Shown: piece by piece, positions 50,707 through 60,900 of the stretch
Layout: each line of letters starts with the position of its first letter
Position numbering within the stretch: the stretch's first letter is position 1
From: JAFNAG01 sp963824985
GTDB lineage: Bacteria > Acidobacteriota > UBA6911
Direction of reading: 5' to 3'
Assembly (NCBI GenBank): GCA_963824985.1
Contig: CAWGRQ010000025.1
Coordinates: 1 to 64,000 of the forward strand
Length of the DNA stretch: 64,000 nucleotides
The notes under the pieces: generated by a model
What the model saw: only the letters and a program-made list of their open reading frames with translations
What the model was told of the DNA's origin: nothing
Database searches by the model: none
Made by a program: the position numbers and the translations under genes

Positions 50707-53700
50707 ATGAGCAATGCTTCAGAATCGCCAGATCGGCGTACAGTTCTGCAGAATGCGTTGGCAGCTCTGGAAAAGATGCAAGTGCGTCTCGATGCGGCTG
50801 AACGCTCTCGCAGAGAACCCATCGCTGTGATCGGGATGGGGTGCCGGTTTCCTGGTGGAGTTACCAACCCCGAGGAATACTGGGCTCTTTTGAGCGAGGG
50901 ACGAGGTGGTGTTCGGGAGATTCCCGCCGACCGTTGGGATGTTGATGCGCTATATGATCCTGATCCCAAAGCGCCCGGCAAAATGCACACGCGCTACGGC
51001 GGATTCCTCGATCAGGTGGACCAGTTTGATCCGCGTTTTTTTGGCATATCACCACGGGAAGCGACCAGCCTTGATCCGCAACAGAGGCTGCTCCTGGAAG
51101 TTGTTTGGGAAGCTTTGGAACATGCCGGGATCCCGGCGGCCGGGCTTGCGGGAAGCAACATAAGTGTTTTCATTGGTATAACAACGAGCGATTATGCCAA
51201 GCGCATTAACTTTGCCGATCCGAAACATGCCGATGTATACGCGGCCACCGGTAACGCTCTGAATGCCGCCGCCGGCAGGATCTCATTCGTGCTCGGGCTG
51301 CAAGGCCCCTGCATGTCAATCGATACAGCATGCTCGTCGTCGCTCGTTGCCGTTCACCAGGCATGCCAGAGCCTGCGAAACGGTGAGAGCAGCATCGCTA
51401 TTGCTGCCGGTGTAAATGTTATCCTCTCTCCGGATCCTTTCATTCTGTTCTCCAAGTGGGGAATGTTGGCTGCAGATGGGCGCTGCAAGGCATTTGATGC
51501 CGGCGCGGATGGATTCGTCCGTGGTGAGGGGTGCGGCGTAATCGTGCTCAAACGATTTTCAGACGCAATTGCTGATGGTGATCGTGTGTTGGCGCTGATT
51601 CGAGGCAGCGCCGTGAACCAGGATGGCAGGAGCAGCGGACTCACCGTTCCCAATGGTCCGGCACAGCAAGCCGTCATTCGCAAGGCGCTTGAGCGTGCCG
51701 GAGTTGAGGCCTCGCAGGTGAGCTATGTCGAGGCGCACGGCACGGGGACCTCGATCGGAGATCCTATTGAAGTTGAGGCCTTGGCCTCAGTGTACGGTGA
51801 GTGTCGAGACGAAAATCAGCCTCTGCAGATCGGTTCCGTTAAAACAAACCTGGGTCACATTGAAGCGGCTTCCGGTATTGCCGGCCTGATGAAAGTGATC
51901 CTTTGCCTTCAGCATTGTGAATTACCTCCCCATCTTCATCTGAAGCAGCCTAATCCTCGGATTGCTTGGGATTCCATCCCGGTCATTGTGCCCACAGATT
52001 TCCGGCCATGGTCTGGTATCAAAGGCCGCCGCATTGCCGGCGTTAGTTCGTTTGGATTCAGCGGAACCAATGCGCACGTCGTGGTAGAGGGAGCTTCCCT
52101 GGGGAATGATCAAAACAAAGGGCGTCCCTGCGCGCGCCCGCTGCATATCCTGGCATTGTCCGCGCAGAACGAGGAGGTGCTACAAACATTAGCCGGTCAC
52201 TATGTAAAGTGGATCGAAACGCATCCAGAGACGCCGGTTCTTGATCTGTGTCACACGGCTAATGCCGGACGATCGCATTTTCGACACCGTCTTGCCGTAG
52301 TGGGCGAAAATGCCGATTCTCTAAGGGAACAGTTAAATCAAAAGATCCACAACAAATCGGCCGGCGTCAGCCGTTCTATGGATGCCATGGAGTACCCACG
52401 GGTAGCATTCCTCTTTACCGGGCAAGGATCGCAATATGCAGGAATGGGCCGGCAGTTGTTCGAGACGCAGCCGACATTTCGAAAAATCCTTGAACATTGT
52501 AGCGATTTGCTGAGACCATATCTTGCGATTCCGCTGCTTGACGTTCTCTATCCGAAATCAGGCGGAAAAACTCCGCTGGACGATACCGCTTATTCCCAGC
52601 CGGCACTATTCGCCCTCGAGGTGGCCTTGGCGGAATTGCTGAAAATGTGGGGAATCGCGCCGAGCGTAGTGATGGGACATAGCGTCGGAGAATATGCGGC
52701 AGCCTGTGTGGCCGGGCTGTTCAGCATCGAAGATGGCCTGAAGCTGATTGCCGAGCGAGGCCGGTTGATGCAGGCTCTCCCCGGCGGGGGCCAGATGATA
52801 TCGGTTCTGGCTGCGGAAAAGGAGGTGGCGGGATGTATCAGAGGCTATGAGGATGAGGTCGCGATCGCCGCGATCAACGGCCCGGATAGTGTGGTGATTT
52901 CTGGGACTGCAAAAGCTCTCGCCCAGGTGTCGGCCAAACTTGATGCTGCCGGAGTGAAAATGCAGCAGTTGGTTGTATCCCATGCATTTCATTCGCCACT
53001 GATGGAGCCGATGCTGGAAGAGTTTCGGAAGGTGGTTGGTACAGTTGAGTGCGGGAGACCCAAGGTAGAGTTGATCTCAAATGTTACCGGGGAATCTGCT
53101 ACGTGGGAGGGCAATGAATGGACTGATTATTGGGTTCGGCACGTAAGAAAGCCGGTGCAATTCGAAAAAGGGATAAAGACACTTGCTGGGCAGAACTGCC
53201 AGATCTTTTTGGAGTTGGGGCCGCGCCCCGTTTTGTTGGGAATGGGACGACGCTGCCTCTCTGATTCAACGGCCGAATGGCTGCCATTGCTAAGAAAAGG
53301 AACCGGCGATTGGCCGCAACTGCTCGACAGTCTGGCCAGGCTCTATGTAATAGGCGCGAACATCGACTGGAAGGGCTTTGACCGCGATCACGCCTGCTGT
53401 AAGGTCTCGTTGCCTACGTACCCCTTCCAGCGCCAGCGATATTGGATCGATAACACGCCCGCTCTCATCGCCGGTGCGCAGACGAAGATCTGCAAGAGCA
53501 AATCACACCACCCCTTGCTGGGGTGCCTCTTGGATCTCCCATTTGCTCCAAATACCCATGTCTGGTTGAGTGAAATTGGCACGAGTCAATTTCCGTTTTT
53601 GCGCGACCACCAGGTGCAGAATACAGTCATTGTTCCCGCCTCATTTTATAACGAAATAGCCTTGGAAGCCGCCGCTGAGATATTGGGGGACGCCCCGAAA

Positions 53701-56373
53701 GTGATCGCGGAGGTTAAAAATATCAAGCCGATCATGCTTGAGGAAGGTACTGAGTATGCGCTGCAAATCGTTTTGACGGAGCATGATTTGAAACGAGCTG
53801 ACTTTAGTGTTTTTGGCCGGCAGATGGAATCCAAGGACGGGGCCTGGACTCTGCATGTTACCGCTGCAGTATCGCTGACCAAGGAGCCGGCAGACGGATT
53901 GCTGTCGCTGTCGAAGGAATTAATTCTAACGCGGTGTCCAAAGCAGATTTCCGGCCAGGATTTCTACAGTGCTCAAGCAAAGAAAGGGAATCAGTGGGGA
54001 CCATGTTTTCGCGGTGTACACAGAGTTTGGATTGGGACGGGTGAGGCACTTAGTCAAGTAGTACTTCCTCAGGTGCTACGTGGTGAAGCAGAGAAATACC
54101 AGTTTCATCCTGCCTGGTCGGACGCCGGCGGGCACGTGCTGACAGCCACCATACCGGAAGAAGGGGCTCATAGCAGCCGGATGGGGGCATTTGTGGGCGG
54201 CGGAATTGACGAAATCCGCTATCATCGTCATCCGCGAGGCACTGAAATATGGGCGCATGCACGTTTGCGCGAGGGTGATGGCCGGGAAAATGTCTTAACA
54301 GGCGATGTTCGGTTGTTCGACGACTCTGGACTCATTGCGGAGGCGATTGGCGCCCATCTCTGGTACCTGGATGCCGATAACCTGGCGGCCGGCGATCGCG
54401 TCGAGAAGTGGTTCCTGCGGCCGGAATGGCATCCGGCCGAGCGCGCAGAAATTGATGAAGACAGCTCTGTCAGCGGCTCCTGGTTGATCCTCGCCGATAG
54501 AGGAGGAGTGGGACTTGCTTTGAAACACATCCTGGAAAAACGCAGAAATAAATGCGTGCTCGCCTTTGCGGATGTTCAATTCACTCGCCTCGACGAAGGA
54601 GAATTTCGAATCAGGCCGGGAGTTCCCAACGACTTCAAAACGCTGCTCGAAGGAACCAACACAAGGAAATGGGAGGGAGTGTTGCAGCTTTGGGGACTCG
54701 ATGCGCCTCAGTGCACGACTACAGCTTCACTGGAGAGTGCTCAGCAGCTTGGCTGCGTTGCTGCGATGCATCTGGTGCAGCAACTCAGCCTGCTTGGGCA
54801 GTCGCCGAAAATATGGCTTGTCACACGCGGCACTCAGGGGGTGATTGCTGGCGATAAACTGAAGAATCTGAGTGCCGCAACATTATGGGGTTGGGGACGT
54901 ACGCTTGCGCTGGAGCACAGCGAGCTGTGGGGCGGTATCGTCGATTTGGACTCGGAGCTCGGCTGTGAAGAGAGTGCAAAGGAATTGGCAGGGGAATTGC
55001 TGGGTCCCGGCGGCGAAGATCATCTGGCATATCGTGGGAATCAGCGATTTGTCGCACGTTTGATGCCCTACAAGTTGGCTGAAGGCGGGACTTTCCGTTG
55101 CCGTCATGACAGCAGTTACCTCATCACGGGCGGCTTGGGGGGATTGGGGCTGACGGTCGCACGATGGCTTGTGGAAAAGGGCGCCCGCTGGCTGATTTTG
55201 ATGGGTCGCACACAGCTACCGCCCCGCACCGAATGGGGGAGGGCGGGGGGCCGGCAATCTGAGAAAATCGCCTTGATTCAGAGACTCGAGTCACTCGGAG
55301 CTCATGTACACTTGGCTTCGGTAGACGTTGGCGAAGAAGCTCAGATGCAGTCCTTCTTCGAGGGTTACATGAGAGAGGGGTGGCCGCCCATCCGCGGGAT
55401 CATCCATGCTGCGGGTATCATGCAATACGAGCCGCTGCTTCAGCATACGGCCGCCGCCATGAACTCCATCCTAAAACCGAAGGTGGAGGGTGCCTGGTTG
55501 CTCCATGAGCTTTCGAAGGATCTGCCAATAGACTTCTTCGTGCTATTCTCTTCGGCATCGTCCTTGCTCAGTTCACCCCTGCTTGCAAGCTACGCAGCTG
55601 CGAACTCATTTTTGGATTCCTTGGCACATTACCGACGGGGAATCGGGCTGCCGGCTTTGAGCATCAACTGGGGACTGTGGTCAGGCGTGGGAATGGGCGC
55701 AGAGTTTGAGACCCAGGAGCGGTCCACCTCTGACTTGCGCGGTATGGTCGCCATCACTCCCAAACAAGGAGTCGACGCTCTCGAACGTCTTTTGCTCCAG
55801 GATGCAGCCCAGGTGGGAGTCATTCCGATAGACTGGAGCATGTGGATGCGACTGTATCCTACACTGGCTGCATCTCCATTTTTATCCGGCATGGGAGTGA
55901 CTGAAACTGCGACCGACAATCAACATTCCCGATCGGGCGACAATGCTGCGTTGTTGGAGACCGATCCCCAGCGCAGACGCGAAGCGATTGTTGCCTGGCT
56001 TTCGGAGCAAATCACTTCGGTGTTGGGTCTGCCGGCCGGATCCCTGGATGCGACTGAACCTATCAACCGCATGGGTTTAGACTCTCTCATGGCCGTGGAA
56101 TTGAAAAACCGTATCGAAGTGGATTTAGGGGTGATCTTGCCGATGGTGCGATTTCTCCAGGGGCCGAGTACGATCATGTTGGCGGATCAAATTCTGGATG
56201 GCCTCGCTCGTTCCGAAATGAATGGAGAAGAGGTCGCCGAGAGCGTCCTGCTGAATTCAGACCTTACCCGAGAATCTCCGGAAGTGCTATTGGCTCGACT
56301 TCCCGAGTTAAGCGACAAGGAAGTCGAGCTTCTCTTGAACAACATGATGTCTAAAGATCGAGAAAGAGGATAG
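50707..56373 (+). CDS. PKS7: modular polyketide synthase, KS-AT-DH-KR-ACP
   Basis: The protein has 1,888 residues. The N-terminal docking-type helix LQNALAALEKMQVRLDAAER precedes KS about 37-460 (Cys about 209, EAHGTGT, NLGHIEA). AT about 566-880 has GHSVGE and HAFHSPLMEP (malonyl-type). DH about 932-1215 has HQVQNTVIVP, Asn for the usual Gly but His and Pro kept, and a second motif HPAWSDAGGH with the Asp. There is no ER or cMT. KR about 1470-1700 has TGGLGGLGL, FSSASS and ASYAAANSF with the Tyr, and lacks the LDD motif. ACP about 1750-1830 has MGLDSLMAVE. The tail LPELSDKEVELLLNNMM is a docking-like helix. As the last PKS module it should pass its chain to the condensation domain of the NRPS starting at 57976. 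Expected unit: unbranched hydroxyl or alkene. Confidence 0.94.
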   Translation: MSNASESPDRRTVLQNALAALEKMQVRLDAAERSRREPIAVIGMGCRFPGGVTNPEEYWALLSEGRGGVREIPADRWDVDALYDPDPKAPGKMHTRYGGFLDQVDQFDPRFFGISPREATSLDPQQRLLLEVVWEALEHAGIPAAGLAGSNISVFIGITTSDYAKRINFADPKHADVYAATGNALNAAAGRISFVLGLQGPCMSIDTACSSSLVAVHQACQSLRNGESSIAIAAGVNVILSPDPFILFSKWGMLAADGRCKAFDAGADGFVRGEGCGVIVLKRFSDAIADGDRVLALIRGSAVNQDGRSSGLTVPNGPAQQAVIRKALERAGVEASQVSYVEAHGTGTSIGDPIEVEALASVYGECRDENQPLQIGSVKTNLGHIEAASGIAGLMKVILCLQHCELPPHLHLKQPNPRIAWDSIPVIVPTDFRPWSGIKGRRIAGVSSFGFSGTNAHVVVEGASLGNDQNKGRPCARPLHILALSAQNEEVLQTLAGHYVKWIETHPETPVLDLCHTANAGRSHFRHRLAVVGENADSLREQLNQKIHNKSAGVSRSMDAMEYPRVAFLFTGQGSQYAGMGRQLFETQPTFRKILEHCSDLLRPYLAIPLLDVLYPKSGGKTPLDDTAYSQPALFALEVALAELLKMWGIAPSVVMGHSVGEYAAACVAGLFSIEDGLKLIAERGRLMQALPGGGQMISVLAAEKEVAGCIRGYEDEVAIAAINGPDSVVISGTAKALAQVSAKLDAAGVKMQQLVVSHAFHSPLMEPMLEEFRKVVGTVECGRPKVELISNVTGESATWEGNEWTDYWVRHVRKPVQFEKGIKTLAGQNCQIFLELGPRPVLLGMGRRCLSDSTAEWLPLLRKGTGDWPQLLDSLARLYVIGANIDWKGFDRDHACCKVSLPTYPFQRQRYWIDNTPALIAGAQTKICKSKSHHPLLGCLLDLPFAPNTHVWLSEIGTSQFPFLRDHQVQNTVIVPASFYNEIALEAAAEILGDAPKVIAEVKNIKPIMLEEGTEYALQIVLTEHDLKRADFSVFGRQMESKDGAWTLHVTAAVSLTKEPADGLLSLSKELILTRCPKQISGQDFYSAQAKKGNQWGPCFRGVHRVWIGTGEALSQVVLPQVLRGEAEKYQFHPAWSDAGGHVLTATIPEEGAHSSRMGAFVGGGIDEIRYHRHPRGTEIWAHARLREGDGRENVLTGDVRLFDDSGLIAEAIGAHLWYLDADNLAAGDRVEKWFLRPEWHPAERAEIDEDSSVSGSWLILADRGGVGLALKHILEKRRNKCVLAFADVQFTRLDEGEFRIRPGVPNDFKTLLEGTNTRKWEGVLQLWGLDAPQCTTTASLESAQQLGCVAAMHLVQQLSLLGQSPKIWLVTRGTQGVIAGDKLKNLSAATLWGWGRTLALEHSELWGGIVDLDSELGCEESAKELAGELLGPGGEDHLAYRGNQRFVARLMPYKLAEGGTFRCRHDSSYLITGGLGGLGLTVARWLVEKGARWLILMGRTQLPPRTEWGRAGGRQSEKIALIQRLESLGAHVHLASVDVGEEAQMQSFFEGYMREGWPPIRGIIHAAGIMQYEPLLQHTAAAMNSILKPKVEGAWLLHELSKDLPIDFFVLFSSASSLLSSPLLASYAAANSFLDSLAHYRRGIGLPALSINWGLWSGVGMGAEFETQERSTSDLRGMVAITPKQGVDALERLLLQDAAQVGVIPIDWSMWMRLYPTLAASPFLSGMGVTETATDNQHSRSGDNAALLETDPQRRREAIVAWLSEQITSVLGLPAGSLDATEPINRMGLDSLMAVELKNRIEVDLGVILPMVRFLQGPSTIMLADQILDGLARSEMNGEEVAESVLLNSDLTRESPEVLLARLPELSDKEVELLLNNMMSKDRERG

Positions 56374-56379
56374 TTGTTG

Positions 56380-57141
56380 ATGGTTAGCCCTTGGGTCATG
56401 AATTCATTCCTATCTCCGAGAGCCAGGTGTCGCCTGTTCTGTTTTCCCCCGGCGGGACGTGGAGGCTCAGTTTTCGCTAAGTGGGCGAACGATTTTCCGC
56501 CTGAAATAGCGGTCTGCCCCGTTCAGCTCCCGGGCCGTGAAGATAGACTGAGAGATACTCCTTACGCGTCAATACAGGATCTTTTGCGGGCGATGGTTCC
56601 GGCGTTGGAATCGTTGTTCGACCTGCCGTATGCATTTTTCGGCCACAGCATGGGCGCCCTGGTCAGCTTCGAGCTGGCGAGGGAACTGCGGCGGCAAGGT
56701 CGTCAAGAGCCGGTCCATCTTTTTGTCTCTGCCCGACGGGCCCCGCACCTGCTGGATCCATATCCTCCGATCGCACATTTGCCTGATGGCCCATTTATGG
56801 AGGCGGTGCAGCGACGCTATCGTGGCATTCCGGAGGGAATCATCAAGGATGCCGAAATGAGAGAGATCATTTTACCTGGGCTCCGGGCTGATTTCATGCT
56901 TATTGAGAGTTATTCGTATTATAGCGAACCTCCCCTATCATGTCCTGTTACGGCCCTAGGTGGCCTACAGGACTTTGAGATCGGCGATGAGGAGTTGGAG
57001 GCCTGGCGGGAACATACGACCTCAAGGATTCGCACGAAGCTCCTTCCCGGGGACCATTTTTTTGTTGTTAGCGCCGCCGATGAGGTGATTGATACGATCG
57101 TTTGGGATCTCAAACCATTTCACGGTATCGAGGCTTTCTAA
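56380..57141 (+). CDS. Type II (editing) thioesterase
   Basis: This is a 253-residue alpha/beta hydrolase. LFCFPPAGRGGSVFAKWAN near the N-terminus and VQLPGREDRL are family hallmarks. The nucleophile is in FFGHSMGALVSFELAREL (Ser about 89), the acid probably in LQDFEIGDEEL (about 196), and the His in PGDHFFVV (about 224). Stand-alone enzymes of this kind remove aberrant acyl groups from carrier domains of PKS/NRPS lines. They rarely release the final product. I chose the ATG at 56380 because AAAGAGGA ends about nine bases upstream. Upstream in-frame TTG codons abut the PKS7 stop. It follows PKS7 with only six bases between, so it belongs to the same transcript. No signal peptide, so cytoplasmic. 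Confidence 0.92.
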   Translation: MVSPWVMNSFLSPRARCRLFCFPPAGRGGSVFAKWANDFPPEIAVCPVQLPGREDRLRDTPYASIQDLLRAMVPALESLFDLPYAFFGHSMGALVSFELARELRRQGRQEPVHLFVSARRAPHLLDPYPPIAHLPDGPFMEAVQRRYRGIPEGIIKDAEMREIILPGLRADFMLIESYSYYSEPPLSCPVTALGGLQDFEIGDEELEAWREHTTSRIRTKLLPGDHFFVVSAADEVIDTIVWDLKPFHGIEAF

Positions 57142-57146
57142 CACCT

Positions 57147-57983
57147 ATGAGCACTTGCATGCAATCTTCGAATCAGGTTGCTGACGATTTCGTGCTGCTG
57201 GATGTCGACGTTCACGTTTGGCAAGCGGATTTGGATCGCCCTCCAGAGGAGATGAAAACATTATCGGCTTCTTTATCAGCGGATGAAATGGACCGAGCCC
57301 GCCGCTTTCATTTCAACGCTGATCGCAACCGCTTTATGGCAGCCCGTGGAATTCTTCGATGTCTTCTGGGTTCGTACTTGAGAGTGGAACCCTTGGAACT
57401 TGAGTTTGGTTATGGCGGGAAAGGGAAGCCAGGTCTGAGTTGTCCCTGGGCAGCGAGTGGCCTAAGCTTTAATCTTGCGCATTCACGGCAGCTGGGAATA
57501 TTCGCATTCGCTCTCAACAGGCAAGTTGGCATTGATATTGAGTGTTTCCGCGAGATTACCGACATTGAGGCCATCGCCGAGACGAATTTTCATATTAGGG
57601 AGCGGGCAGCGTTGCAGACAATTCAGGCCGGGGCACGGAGGGCCGCCTTTTTTAGGTGTTGGACACGTAAGGAAGCATTCATCAAGGCTATTGGCCAGGG
57701 ACTCTCCCAACCCTTGGATCGGTTTGATGTTTCCGCCATGCCTGGAGCGCCGGATCGGTTATGCCCTGTCGATCACGGATTAGGGCTCAAGTGGGCGATA
57801 TGGGATGTGCCTGTCGGTTCTAAGGCTGCGGCGGCACTGGCAGTAGAGGGACGGGGATTGCGGGTCACTTGCCGGCAATGGGGGACAGCATATGAGGGAA
57901 TCCTGGCATGGAGAGCCGTTCGGAGGGTTGTTTGTGCCGCCGCTGGCTACGACCGCGATCGCAGGAGAAGTGTAAATGGCTGA
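57147..57983 (+). CDS. 4'-phosphopantetheinyl transferase, Sfp type
   Basis: This 278-residue protein transfers phosphopantetheine from CoA to the conserved Ser of carrier domains. Seen in sequence: RNRFMAARGILRCLLG, LSFNLAHS, VGIDIECF (metal-binding Asp and Glu, residues about 125-132) and RCWTRKEAFIKAIGQGL (about 168-184), the full set of Sfp signatures. The start at 57147 lies five bases after the thioesterase stop. The alternative at 57102 overlaps that gene. The stop at 57981-57983 overlaps the NRPS ATG, so expression is coupled to the synthetase it activates. The C-terminal 40 residues (ending YDRDRRRSVNG) extend beyond the usual fold and look unstructured. Confidence 0.93.
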   Translation: MSTCMQSSNQVADDFVLLDVDVHVWQADLDRPPEEMKTLSASLSADEMDRARRFHFNADRNRFMAARGILRCLLGSYLRVEPLELEFGYGGKGKPGLSCPWAASGLSFNLAHSRQLGIFAFALNRQVGIDIECFREITDIEAIAETNFHIRERAALQTIQAGARRAAFFRCWTRKEAFIKAIGQGLSQPLDRFDVSAMPGAPDRLCPVDHGLGLKWAIWDVPVGSKAAAALAVEGRGLRVTCRQWGTAYEGILAWRAVRRVVCAAAGYDRDRRRSVNG

Positions 57984-60900
57984 GCCCTCCATGGAATTAT
58001 CAAACCTTTCACCTCAGGAAAAGCGTCGCCTGCTCGGAAAGATGCTCGCGAGGCAAGCAGGCGAAAAGCTCTATCCTCTCTCCTACAGCCAGCGGGCCAT
58101 GTGGTTCCTGTACAAGGTCGCGCCTCAGAGCTCTGCCTACAATGTTTCCTTTGCCGCTCGCCTCTGTTCTGAGGTGAATGTGGCAGCGCTGCGGCGCAGT
58201 TTTGACGCGCTGATATCTCGACACGGAGTCTTGCGTTCCACTTTCACCATGCAGGGGGGGCAGCCATTTCAGAAAATTTCCAGCACGGGGTCGCTTCTAT
58301 TCGAACAGGTAGAGGCTGCATCCTGGAATGAGACGATGTTGTGCCGGTGTGTATCCGCAGCCCACGAAAGCCCCTGCAATCTGGAGCAGGGTCCACAGTT
58401 GCGCGTTAAACTTTTTACCAGATCCCCAATCGACCACGCACTGCTCATTACGGCGCATCACATTCTGTTCGATGGCTGGTCGGTCTGGATTCTGCTTGAT
58501 GAATTGCGGGCTCTCTATGAAGCGGAATGCAGTGGAAGTGCCTTGAAGCTCAAGACCTTGAATGCCCAGTACTCTGATTTCGTCGACTGGGAACATCGCA
58601 TGTTAACCGGCGAACAGGGCGAAGGCCACTGGGCCTATTGGCAGAAACAACTGGCGGGTGAACTGCCAATGCTGGAAATGCCAATTGACCGACCGCGGCC
58701 GCCGAAGCAGACCTATCATGGGGCAACGGAGCCATTCCGATTAGGCATATCGCTCACCGCACGTCTGAAGGAGTTTTCCGCGGCCGAGGGAATTACGCAT
58801 TTCGTCATGCTGCTTGCTGCGTATCAGGCTCTGTTGCATCGCTACAGCGGTCAGGAGGAGATTTTAGTTGGGTCTCCCACCACGGGTCGTAGCCGGGCCG
58901 AGTTTGCCGGGGTGATAGGTGATTTTGTAAATATGGTGGTCTTGAGGTCGCGCATGGATTGCTCCACCACGTTTCGAACTTTTGTCCAACAAGTTCGAAA
59001 CACGGTTTTGGAAGCACTCGCCCACCAGGAATACCCGTTTGCATTGCTTGTCGAAAAACTGGGGGTGGCGCGCGATCCCAGTCGCTCTCCTGTCTTTCAG
59101 ACGGCTTTTATTTTACAAAAAACCCAAAGGTCTGAGCTGGCGGCCTTGTTTGACTCAACCGGGACTGCTGCGCGAGTCAATCTGGGCGGATTGGAGATAG
59201 AAACCTATCCATTAGTGCAGCAGGCAGGGCAATTTGACCTCACGCTCGAGTTAGCGGAAGGCCAGAACCAGTTTGTAGGTAATTTCAAATACAACACCGA
59301 CCTGTTTGATAGGACCACTATCCAGCGGATGGCTGTTCATTTCCAGAAATTGCTGGAAGGCATGTTGGATGGTCCGGATCGGGGCATTGCTACACTGCAC
59401 CTGCTTACCGATGCCGAGCGTCGCCAGCTTCTGGTCGAATGGAACGACACAACCGTCGCCTATCCTGGTGCGGACCTCTGTCTGCACCAGCTTATCGAAA
59501 TGCAGGCCGCAAAAAACCCCGATCATATCGCTGTGGTTGTCGGGCAACAGTCTCTCACCTATGGCGAACTCGACCGTCGAGCAAACCAGCTAGCTCATCA
59601 CCTGCACAAACTCGGAGTCGGGCCCGAGGTGCGCGCAGGACTGCTCGTCGAACGCTCGCCGGATATGCTAGTGAGCATCCTTGGTGTTCTGAAAGCCGGC
59701 GGTGCGTATGTACCTCTGGATCCGTCCTTTCCGCAAAATCGCCTTGCATTTATGGTGAAGGACAGCAAGATGAGTGTGATGCTCACGCACCACGGTCTCG
59801 AGGCGAATCTTCCCGAGCGACCACCGGTAGTGCTCCGCCTGGACTCGGATTGGAGTGAAATTGCCACGCAGAGTACGACAGGCGCGGAACTGCCGGCCAC
59901 CGCGCAAGCGAATCTGGCTTACGTCCTGTATACCTCCGGCTCAACCGGGATGCCAAAAGGCGTGGCCATCCCTCACTCTGCGATCGTCAATTTCCTGCTC
60001 TCCATGCAGCGCACGCCCGGTTTCGATCCAAACGATGTTTTGCTGGCTGTGACGACACTGTCTTTTGACATCGCCGGCCTCGAACTCTACCTCCCTTTGA
60101 TCAGCGGCGGCAGGGTCATAATTGCTGCGCGCGAGGACACACTCGACCCTATCCGACTGAAGGCGCGAATCATCGACTCGGGATGTACCGTGATGCAAGC
60201 GACCCCGGCTACGTGGCGGGCTTTGATTCAGGCTGGATGGAGCGGATCCTCGCACCTCAAAGTTTTGTGCGGCGGGGAAGCCCTCCCCAGCGACTTGGCC
60301 AAGGACCTCCTTCCGCGATGTGCAGAATTGTGGAATATGTATGGTCCGACCGAAACCACCGTCTGGTCGACCGTTCAACGAGTAACCTCCGGCCAAGGCC
60401 CCATTGCGATCGGTCGGCCGATCGCGAACACCCAGGTTTATGTGCTGAATGAGCACCAGGTGCCAATGCCGCAAGGCGTTGTTGGAGAACTCTTCATCGG
60501 CGGCGATGGGTTGGCGCGTGGCTATTTGCATCGCGAGGATTTGACGCAGGAACGTTTTGTTCCGGACCCGTTCAGACCGGACTCGCGCCTTTACCGCACT
60601 GGAGATTTGGCCAGGTGGCTCGCCGATGGCACGCTTGATTGTGTGGGACGCGTAGACAACCAGGTCAAACTCCGCGGATTTCGCATTGAGTTGGGGGAGA
60701 TCGAAGCCGCCCTGTCGCGATTAGAGGGAGTTGCACAATCCGTCGTGGCAGTGCGCGAAGACATACCCGGGGACAAACACCTGGTTGCTTACGTCGTACC
60801 CAAGATCGCCGATTCAGTGCCACAATCCGAAATCGATGGTTCCGAGAGGAATGTCGATTTTTCTGCCGACATTGCTCGATCCGAAGACGACGTAAGGAGA

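Noticed and set aside
12235..56373. Trans-AT polyketide synthase
   Set aside because: Every module contains its own AT with GHSxGE, so this is a cis-AT system. The C-methyltransferases alone do not imply trans-AT.
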